Shown here piece by piece: positions 1 to 4,343 of a stretch of DNA of 5,184 nucleotides. This stretch comes from JAIPEK01 sp041685935. Its GTDB lineage: Bacteria; Desulfobacterota; Desulfobacteria; Desulfobacterales; Desulfobacteraceae. Positions within the stretch are counted from its first letter, which is position 1. Every line of letters starts with the position of its first letter. The notes under the pieces were generated by a model. The model was not told the origin of the DNA, searched no databases, and saw nothing but the letters and a program-made list of their open reading frames with translations. The stretch covers positions 1 to 5,184 of the forward strand of contig JAWLES010000177.1 in NCBI GenBank assembly GCA_041685935.1, read 5' to 3'. The position numbers were made by a program, and so were the translations under genes.

Positions 1-434
1 TCCATGGTTTCGATCCCGATGGATTCGGCAACCTCCTTGAGCTTAACCGGGTCCTTGATCCTGTAATCAGAGATTCTTTCGTTCACAACCTCTTTGAACA
101 GATTCAGCATTGCCATGCCGTGATCCGTATGCGCAGCCGACCCGCCGGCAACGGTACGGGCGAAATTCCTGGCCTGAATGGTGTCGATTGTGGCGCCGCA
201 GACTCCGACTTTAGCGTACGGGTCTTTTGCCTTGAGCCTGCAGGGCCCCATAAAACAGTGTTTACAGCACGCAGAATCCGCCCCGATGGGACACGGTTTC
301 ATGGCAGCGGCCCTGTCGAAATTGAGCACCACATTGTCTTTCCGCGCCTTGGTGATCATCTCGGCTGTGGACTGGCAGGCGGTACACTCTTCCGGCGTAA
401 GGGTATCATTTTTTTTCTTCTCTTTTATAGCCAT
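1..434 (-). CDS. cooS: Anaerobic Ni-Fe carbon monoxide dehydrogenase catalytic subunit (CooS), N-terminal part
   Basis: This is the first 144 residues of the CooS/CODH catalytic subunit, cut by the left edge. The enzyme interconverts CO and CO2 at a Ni-Fe-S C-cluster in the cytoplasm or at the inner membrane face. The start is ATG at 434-432, with GGAGG six bases upstream. Visible cysteines are C48, C56, C57, C60, C65 and C79. With a constant offset of +9 they match the D-cluster (39, 47) and B-cluster (48, 51, 56, 70) ligands of Carboxydothermus CODH-II. H102 in SAAHTDHG likewise matches its catalytic His93. The N-terminus has a Lys-rich stretch (KEKKK) and no signal peptide. The C-cluster ligands lie outside the window. 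Since both D-cluster cysteines and the catalytic His are present, this looks like a true CODH rather than a degenerate hydroxylamine-reductase-like relative. Whether it serves CO oxidation, acetyl-CoA synthesis or redox balance depends on neighbours not seen here. Confidence 0.95.
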   Translation of the reverse strand, partial: MAIKEKKKNDTLTPEECTACQSTAEMITKARKDNVVLNFDRAAAMKPCPIGADSACCKHCFMGPCRLKAKDPYAKVGVCGATIDTIQARNFARTVAGGSAAHTDHGMAMLNLFKEVVNERISDYRIKDPVKLKEVAESIGIETM

Positions 435-469
435 ATTAAACCTCCATGGTTCTTTTTGTTTCACTGAAA

Positions 470-520
470 GATACGAGTGTATCAGGACACACATGTGTTT
501 CGATACAACAAATGATACAA
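470..520 (-). promoter_or_regulatory. Repeat-rich candidate control site or leader upstream of cooS
   Basis: Four copies of GATAC or its complement lie within 51 bases: GATAC 470-474, GTATC 479-483, GATACAA 502-508 and GATACAA 514-520. The last two are direct repeats with a 12-bp period. The outer pair TGTATC (478-483) and GATACA (502-507) flanks a perfect 10-bp palindrome ACACATGTGT (489-498). On the minus strand TATCAT (517-512) resembles a -10 box but has only a poor -35 (TTACGA, 18 bp upstream), which would suit an activator-dependent promoter. If transcription starts there, the dyad lies in the cooS leader and could fold as RNA. Whether it acts as an operator or an RNA hairpin cannot be decided from the sequence. 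Confidence 0.4.
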
Positions 521-659
521 ACTGCTTCTGCTGTTTTCGTAAGATTCCTGAACACCCTGATCTCCTGTGAAATTTATACGTTTTCGGCCAATGACATAAA
601 GTCAGTCGTCATGCTATTTACAAGCAAGTTTAATACCACGATGTAGCATAAATTTTACA

Positions 660-688
660 TTGACAGCAACCACACTGTGGTATACAAT
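660..688 (+). promoter_or_regulatory. Sigma70-type promoter of the regulator-SAT-cysK operon
   Basis: A perfect -35 box TTGACA (660-665) is followed 17 bp later by TACAAT (683-688), which matches the -10 consensus at five of six positions. Transcription should start near 694-696, about 20-30 bases before the regulator start. It is the only strong promoter seen ahead of the three plus-strand genes, so it probably drives all of them. Confidence 0.75.
669..681. promoter_or_regulatory. 13-bp palindrome in the promoter spacer, candidate operator
   Basis: ACCACACTGTGGT is a perfect inverted repeat (ACCACA, central C, TGTGGT) lying wholly between the -35 and -10 boxes. A protein bound there would block RNA polymerase. 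The gene just downstream encodes a Cro/CI-type HTH protein, so autorepression is the natural reading. This is inference from position and symmetry only. Confidence 0.5.
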
Positions 689-714
689 TTGTACCATTTT
701 ACAACCACTTACAA
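683..714. promoter_or_regulatory. Iterated TACAA/TTGTA half-sites over -10 and transcription start
   Basis: TACAA (683-687), TTGTA (689-693), TACAA (700-704) and TACAA (710-714) form two overlapping inverted repeats: an 11-bp one (TACAATTTGTA, covering the -10 box) and TTGTA-N6-TACAA (689-704, over the start site). They could be a second operator. The region is AT-rich, so short repeats may partly be chance. Confidence 0.35.
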
Positions 715-725
715 TGCTGATATAT

Positions 726-1115
726 ATGGAAAATAACGAATTCAGAAAATTTCGCACGGAACTCGGCAAAACCCAGAAGGAAATGGCGCAACTGCTAGGT
801 GTATCCATAAAAGCGGTTCACAGTTACGAGCAGGGATGGAGAAAAATTCCGCATCACGTGGAAAAACAGATGCTTTTTCTTCTTTTCAAACGGTTTAAAA
901 ACGGTTTTAATGAGAAATGCTGGGATATTCTCAACTGCCCCGAGAGCAGGCGCATGAAATGCCCTGCATGGGAATTTGACGCAGGCGAGCTCTGCTGGTT
1001 TATAAACGGTACCATCTGCAGTGCAAAAATACACAAAACCTGGCAGGAAAAAATAGAGGAGTGTAAAGCCTGCAGTGTTTTTCCTGATTTCTTTGGATCA
1101 CGCGACTTAAATTGA
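726..1115 (+). CDS. XRE-family HTH regulator with C-terminal two-CW cysteine domain
   Basis: This is a 129-residue cytoplasmic protein. Residues 5-45 are a Cro/CI-type helix-turn-helix (FRKFRTELGKTQKEMAQLLG, then KAVHSYEQGWRKIP), so DNA binding is expected. Residues 64-119 form the two-CW domain, with paired motifs C65-W66 and C90-W91 plus C71, C79, C98 and a C113-x2-C116 pair. That makes seven cysteines in about 50 residues, including CPAW and GTIC. To my knowledge the domain's ligand is not established; zinc, Fe-S or thiol redox sensing are possible. The start is uncertain: ATG 726 puts the HTH at the N-terminus, ATG 714 would add four residues, and neither has a clear Shine-Dalgarno. TTG 660 is rejected because it is the first triplet of the -35 box. 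The gene heads an operon with SAT and CysK and is divergent from cooS, so it may control its own operon, cooS or both. Confidence 0.85.
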   Translation: MENNEFRKFRTELGKTQKEMAQLLGVSIKAVHSYEQGWRKIPHHVEKQMLFLLFKRFKNGFNEKCWDILNCPESRRMKCPAWEFDAGELCWFINGTICSAKIHKTWQEKIEECKACSVFPDFFGSRDLN

Positions 1116-1117
1116 GG
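1114..1117 (+). promoter_or_regulatory. Ribosome binding site fixing the SAT start
   Basis: GAGG overlaps the regulator's TGA stop (1113-1115) and lies nine bases before ATG 1127. This favours ATG 1127 over an in-frame TTG at 1112, and suggests translational coupling of SAT to the regulator. Confidence 0.6.
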
Positions 1118-1126
1118 CAAACCATT

Positions 1127-2131
1127 ATGCAATACGGAAGCAATATAACTGACGAAACATGCAAAGCGGACAACATGCGGGTAAGTGAACACCGCAAGGA
1201 GCTGCCTTCGGTGATAGAAGCGATCATTGACAACATGTTTGATGAATCATGCTTCGCACACATCGGGGATGACCCGCTCAACTTCGGCAATTCCGTCACG
1301 AAAATGATCGACCACTTCAGGGAAATCATCTTCCCCGGCTATTTTTCAAAAGAGAAGATCGACGGTGCCAACCTCAAATACACCACCGGCCGAACACTGG
1401 CGAAACTGTATGAGATCCTTTCGGAACAGATTATTCACGTACTGCGGCACGACTGTCTCAGATACGGGCAGAAATGCATTGAATGTGAACAAAAAGGATA
1501 TGATATAGCCCTTGCAACCATCAGGCAGATCCCGCAACTGAGAAAACAAATTGCAGAGGATGTCAAGGGAGCCTATGAGGGTGATCCCGCAGCCAAAAGC
1601 CATGATGAAATCATCTTCAGCTACCCCGGGCTTTACGCCATCTGTGTCTACAGGATAGCCCATATTCTCCACACCCAGGGAGTGCCCCAGCTTCCGAGAA
1701 TCATGACGGAACAGGCCCATTCAATAACAGGTATTGATATTCATCCCGGCGCCACAATCGGCAGCAGGTTTGTCATTGACCACGGCACCGGAATCGTGAT
1801 CGGAGAAACCACCAGGATCGGAGATAACGTCAGAATCTACCAGAACGTAACCATCGGAGCACTTTCACTGCCGCCGGGAGCAGGCCCGAAGCTGAGAGAA
1901 GCCAAGAGGCATCCCACCATTGAGGACAACGTGATCATCTATTCAGGAGCGACCATTCTCGGAGGTGAAACAGTAATCGGCAGAGATTCGGTGATCGGAG
2001 GCAACGTCTGGATCACGGAATCCGTCCCCCCTGAGACAAAAGTTTTCATCGAACCCCCGAGGCTGATATACAAGAACCATGAAAACGGCAAAACACAGGG
2101 AGACAAGCCACATGCAGAAACTGCATCCTGA
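1127..2131 (+). CDS. epsC: Serine O-acetyltransferase, long EpsC/CysE type
   Basis: This 334-residue enzyme transfers acetyl from acetyl-CoA to L-serine, giving O-acetylserine for CysK. Residues about 25-165 are a helical N-terminal region. From about 165 the SAT signature begins (SYPGLYAICVYRIAHIL), followed by a left-handed beta-helix of hexapeptide repeats from about 201 to 300. Catalytic residues align with E. coli CysE: D204 (TGIDIHPGA) for Asp143, H219 (IDHGTGIVIGET) for His158, and H262 (RHPTIEDN) for His193. The loop before RHPTI is about nine residues longer than in E. coli, as in the long SATs I recall from Bacteroidetes and Desulfobacterota. The tail after the helix (residues 300-334) is polar and ends HAETAS, lacking the C-terminal Ile that docks E. 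coli CysE into CysK. The next gene overlaps its end by 20 bases. The name cysE would serve equally well. Confidence 0.93.
   Translation: MQYGSNITDETCKADNMRVSEHRKELPSVIEAIIDNMFDESCFAHIGDDPLNFGNSVTKMIDHFREIIFPGYFSKEKIDGANLKYTTGRTLAKLYEILSEQIIHVLRHDCLRYGQKCIECEQKGYDIALATIRQIPQLRKQIAEDVKGAYEGDPAAKSHDEIIFSYPGLYAICVYRIAHILHTQGVPQLPRIMTEQAHSITGIDIHPGATIGSRFVIDHGTGIVIGETTRIGDNVRIYQNVTIGALSLPPGAGPKLREAKRHPTIEDNVIIYSGATILGGETVIGRDSVIGGNVWITESVPPETKVFIEPPRLIYKNHENGKTQGDKPHAETAS
2097..2102 (+). promoter_or_regulatory. Ribosome binding site fixing the cysK start
   Basis: AGGGAG lies inside the end of the SAT gene, nine bases before ATG 2112. The earlier in-frame ATG at 2079 has no such site and would add 11 residues not typical of CysK. 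Confidence 0.65.
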
Positions 2132-3035
2132 CATCACCCGTACGGTTGGAGCCACCCCGCTGGTAAGACTGAACCGGATCAGCACCCGGTATAAAACAGT
2201 GGCGGCAGCCAAGCTTGAATACTTCAATCCCCTGGGCAGCGTAAAGGACCGGATCGGTATCGCCATGCTCGAGGATGCAAAGGAGAAAGGCCTTATAAAG
2301 CCCGGTTCAAGGATCGTGGAACCCACCAGCGGCAACACCGGAATTGCGCTCGCCTTTGCCTGTTCAGTCATGGGATATTCACTTGTTCTTACCATGCCTG
2401 ACTCAATGAGCTCGGAAAGGATCAGTCTTTTAAAACATCTTGGCGCGGATCTTGTGCTCACTCCGGCTGCAAACGGCATGAAGGGGGCCCTGGAAAAGGC
2501 TAAAGAAATCATGGACAAAGATCCGGGAGCTTTTATGCCGGACCAGTTTTCCAACCCGGCCAACCCGGAAATTCACGGAAAAACCACTGCAGAGGAAATC
2601 TGGCGCGATACAGGCGGTGAAGTCGACATCATTGTCTCTGGAGTGGGAACCGGCGGTACCATTACAGGAGTGGCAGGAGCGCTTAAAAAGAAAAAGCCCT
2701 CGGTTCAGGCCGTAGCTGTTGAGCCCGAGGAATCGCCCGTCCTGTCCGGCGGAACTCCGGGGCCGCACAAGATCCAGGGAATAGGGGCCGGATTTGTCCC
2801 CCCGGTTCTGGATAAAACCATCATCAACGAGATAATCCAGGTCTCAGGCAATGACGCTGTTGAGCAGGCAAGGCAGATGGCAAAATCAGAAGGGCTGCTG
2901 TGCGGGATCAGCTCCGGGGCGGCGGCAAAGGCGGCAGAAATAATCTCTGAACGGCATGAAAACAGGGGCAAAACCATTGTGGCTATATTCCCCAGCACAG
3001 GAGAGCGCTATATCAGTACCGACCTGTTTTTATGA
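2112..3035 (+). CDS. cysK: Cysteine synthase A (O-acetylserine sulfhydrylase)
   Basis: This 307-residue PLP enzyme condenses O-acetylserine with sulfide to give L-cysteine, using the product of the gene just upstream. Family motifs are all present in order: NPLGSVKDR with the PLP lysine K45, the substrate loop EPTSGNTG (T72 to T76), the phosphate-binding loop GVGTGGT (177-183), the CGISSGAA segment with S268 near the pyridine nitrogen, and PSTGERY (294-300). Length is normal for the family and nothing is missing. The first residues (MQKLHPDITRTVGATPLVRL) match the usual CysK N-terminus, supporting ATG 2112. The gene overlaps SAT by 20 bases, so the two are translated from one message. Its stop is one base from the stop of the converging nitroreductase gene, with no terminator between them. 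A cystathionine beta-synthase-like paralogue is less likely because no extra domain is present. Confidence 0.95.
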   Translation: MQKLHPDITRTVGATPLVRLNRISTRYKTVAAAKLEYFNPLGSVKDRIGIAMLEDAKEKGLIKPGSRIVEPTSGNTGIALAFACSVMGYSLVLTMPDSMSSERISLLKHLGADLVLTPAANGMKGALEKAKEIMDKDPGAFMPDQFSNPANPEIHGKTTAEEIWRDTGGEVDIIVSGVGTGGTITGVAGALKKKKPSVQAVAVEPEESPVLSGGTPGPHKIQGIGAGFVPPVLDKTIINEIIQVSGNDAVEQARQMAKSEGLLCGISSGAAAKAAEIISERHENRGKTIVAIFPSTGERYISTDLFL

Positions 3036-3036
3036 T

Positions 3037-3672
3037 TTATTGATCAAATCTGACCGATATTTCCTCAAAAGTCTTTCTCCACTTGGGAGCAGGAAGCTCT
3101 TTAGCATCATCAAAATATCCCACGGAAAGAAGAAGCGGGACAAAGTAGTTTTCCGGGATCTGAAATTCCTCCACCACCCGGTCGTGAGAGAAACCGTCCA
3201 TTGGATGGGTATCCAGTCCCAGAGCCTTTGCCGCATACATAAGCGACATGGCAAAAAATCCTGCATTCTTGCAGGCGAACGCCTGAACCGTATCATTATT
3301 TTTGCCGTACAGTCCGGCTCTGGCCTTTTTAAACCAGTCCCGCTGATCCCCGGTCATGGTTCCCGCTTTAATATTTTCTGCAAAGGCCCGTTCCACAAAA
3401 GGATGGCCCTCCTTCCATCCGTCCCGGTCCGCAAGCACAATCATGGTTACAGGCGCCTGGCAGACCTTGGGCTGATTCATGGCACACTTCTGAAGCCGTT
3501 CCTTGTCCTCTTTTTCCCTGAGGATAATAAGACTCCAGGGCTGAAGGTTGAAGGATGAGGGTGTCCTTGAGGCCATTTCCACCATTCTGCGGATCAATTG
3601 ATCCGGCACGTCCTTTGATTCATCAAAAAAATTGACAGCCCGCCTGGATATGACGATTTCGTCAAACTGCAT
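3037..3672 (-). CDS. Nitroreductase-family FMN oxidoreductase
   Basis: This 211-residue cytoplasmic flavoprotein is of normal length for the family. The N-terminal SRRAVNFF (residues 9-16) is the usual FMN phosphate-binding Arg-Arg segment. TPSSFNLQPWSLIIL (37-51) is the second flavin-binding segment. NAGFFAMSLMYAAKALGLDT (136-155) is the conserved helix and turn, and the VPLLLSVGYFDD end (178-189) with PAPKWRKTFEEI follows the family pattern. Such enzymes reduce nitro compounds, quinones or other electrophiles with NAD(P)H, but the physiological substrate cannot be read from the sequence. The start is ATG 3672 with AGGAGG four bases upstream. It lies 79 bases downstream of the ferritin-like gene on the same strand and may be co-transcribed with it through an intervening inverted repeat. 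Confidence 0.88.
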   Translation of the reverse strand: MQFDEIVISRRAVNFFDESKDVPDQLIRRMVEMASRTPSSFNLQPWSLIILREKEDKERLQKCAMNQPKVCQAPVTMIVLADRDGWKEGHPFVERAFAENIKAGTMTGDQRDWFKKARAGLYGKNNDTVQAFACKNAGFFAMSLMYAAKALGLDTHPMDGFSHDRVVEEFQIPENYFVPLLLSVGYFDDAKELPAPKWRKTFEEISVRFDQ

Positions 3673-3696
3673 GTTTCCTCCTGCCCAAGGCGCAGA

Positions 3697-3736
3697 GGAT
3701 CAGGGACGGCATCCGGAAAGAGCCCGCCCCTGATCC
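3697..3736. repeat. 9-bp inverted repeat (hairpin) between ferritin-like and nitroreductase genes
   Basis: GGATCAGGG (3697-3705) pairs perfectly with CCCTGATCC (3728-3736). After one mismatch, three more pairs (3707-3709 with 3724-3726) extend the stem, leaving a 14-base loop. No T-tract follows on the minus strand (TCTGCGCC). On the plus strand TTTT occurs only 11 bases later. It is therefore not a standard intrinsic terminator. It may be an mRNA processing or stability hairpin, a partial terminator, or a protein site. Confidence 0.6.
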
Positions 3737-3751
3737 GCCGCTCTCATTTTC

Positions 3752-4213
3752 TCAATTGTCCTGGTCTGCCAGATAATCATCATACATGGTTTCAAGTGCC
3801 AGTTTATGCTCAGCCTCCTCCTGGGCCAGAAGGTTGAACACGCGAATAAATTCCGAATCATCAGCATGCTCGGCAAGCTCCTTGTAAAGCTTTACGGAAT
3901 GCTCCTCTCTCTTCATGGCAATCCTCAGGACCTCCTGCATGGGCATCCCGTCTTCGTATTCCTTGTCCACCATGTAATCGCTGATTTTCAAATCCGCAAC
4001 CTTCCTGAATTCGTAGTTATCTATAATTTCCTTGTTACCGGAAATATCCTGTATCAGGTTCACATGCTTCTGCTCTTCTCTGGCAAAATTCTGAAAAGTT
4101 TCTTTTACAGCGGCAAAACTCTCTTTCTTGCTCAGTTCGGTGTAGAATTCGACTGCCTCTTTTTCCCTGTCAATGGCGAAATTCAGTATTTCATCGATGG
4201 ATTTGAAGTTCAT
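3752..4213 (-). CDS. Stand-alone rubrerythrin/ferritin-like di-iron protein
   Basis: This 153-residue four-helix bundle is predicted to bind two iron atoms and act in peroxide or oxygen defence or iron handling in the cytoplasm. Each half has the ligand pattern of the family: E17 in IDREKEAVEFY and E47-x2-H50 in REEQKH, then E103 in MKREEHSVKLY and E133-x2-H136 in QEEAEH. The two halves resemble each other, as expected of the internally duplicated fold. There is no C-terminal rubredoxin domain, so it is not a classical rubrerythrin and would need an external electron donor. The start at ATG 4213 is chosen because AGGGAG lies eight bases upstream; an in-frame ATG at 4237 has no ribosome site. 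A promoter-like sequence lies upstream and the nitroreductase gene follows. Exact function in the ferritin-like family is uncertain. Confidence 0.87.
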   Translation of the reverse strand: MNFKSIDEILNFAIDREKEAVEFYTELSKKESFAAVKETFQNFAREEQKHVNLIQDISGNKEIIDNYEFRKVADLKISDYMVDKEYEDGMPMQEVLRIAMKREEHSVKLYKELAEHADDSEFIRVFNLLAQEEAEHKLALETMYDDYLADQDN

Positions 4214-4221
4214 TTTTAGGT

Positions 4222-4227
4222 CTCCCT
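4222..4227 (-). promoter_or_regulatory. Ribosome binding site fixing the ferritin-like start
   Basis: On the minus strand this reads AGGGAG, eight bases before ATG 4213. It lies inside the extra eight codons that the ATG at 4237 would add, so the shorter protein is preferred. Confidence 0.6.
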
Positions 4228-4272
4228 TCTGATTCATATTTGCGGTTTGTGACCGTATGGGTTCAAGTGCAA

Positions 4273-4287
4273 GTTATTCAAAATAAC
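4273..4287. promoter_or_regulatory. 15-bp inverted repeat near the ferritin-like transcription start, candidate operator
   Basis: GTTATT-CAA-AATAAC is a perfect 6-3-6 inverted repeat placed at about +1 of the proposed promoter, where a repressor would act. The AT-rich form recalls Fur/PerR-type boxes but does not match either consensus well enough to name. A second small dyad, CGGT-N5-ACCG, lies at 4243-4255 in the leader. Confidence 0.35.
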
Positions 4288-4293
4288 ATTAAT

Positions 4294-4323
4294 AATATAC
4301 ACCAGAATATATCTGTTTTACAA
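4294..4323 (-). promoter_or_regulatory. Candidate promoter of the ferritin-like gene
   Basis: Read on the minus strand, TTGTAA (4323-4318) and TATATT (4299-4294) are separated by 18 bp, a reasonable sigma70 pair in the 130-base gap before the gene. The region is AT-rich, so other -10 choices are possible. No terminator hairpin for the upstream gene is visible in the gap. Confidence 0.45.
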
Positions 4324-4343
4324 TCAATTATTAAAGATTTCCC

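Larger units (their letters stand above)
435..725. promoter_or_regulatory. Divergent intergenic control region between cooS and the HTH regulator
   Basis: This 291-bp stretch separates two divergent genes. Small open frames across it on both strands have no ribosome site or recognisable family and are taken as chance. The cooS half (about 450-600) carries repeated GATAC/GTATC motifs and a TGAC-N5-GTCA inverted repeat at 592-604. The regulator half (about 610-714) carries an ATGCTA/TAGCAT inverted pair (611-616 and 644-649), a strong promoter and several TACAA/TTGTA elements. No T-rich terminator hairpin and no riboswitch that I recognise is present. Confidence 0.7.

Noticed and set aside
120..570. 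Plus-strand open frames opposite the start of cooS.
   Set aside because: They are antisense to a clear CooS coding region with all cluster ligands, have no ribosome site, and resemble no family.
571..604. Possible cooS promoter around minus-strand TATAAA (578-573), a sigma54 -24/-12 element near TTGGCC, or a CooA site at TGAC-N5-GTCA.
   Set aside because: The -35 (TTTATG) is poor, the sigma54 GG-N10-GC spacing fails, and the TGAC dyad has the wrong sequence and spacing for CooA.
660..725. N-terminal extension of the HTH regulator from TTG 660.
   Set aside because: The TTG is part of the -35 box and the added residues would be encoded by promoter sequence; the HTH begins properly at ATG 726.
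435..725. Riboswitch or T-box leader for the cysteine operon.
   Set aside because: The predicted transcript leader is only about 20-30 bases, too short for such an element, and no terminator hairpin is present.
1112..1126. TTG start for SAT overlapping the regulator stop.
   Set aside because: The GAGG ribosome site lies within it and is correctly spaced for ATG 1127, so TTG 1112 would have no site of its own.
854..1329. Minus-strand open frames under the regulator and SAT genes.
   Set aside because: Shadows of the plus-strand genes, with no motifs and no ribosome sites.
2956..3558. A 200-codon plus-strand open frame over the end of cysK and the nitroreductase.
   Set aside because: It is out of frame with cysK and antisense to a well-supported nitroreductase; its composition is not that of a recognised protein.
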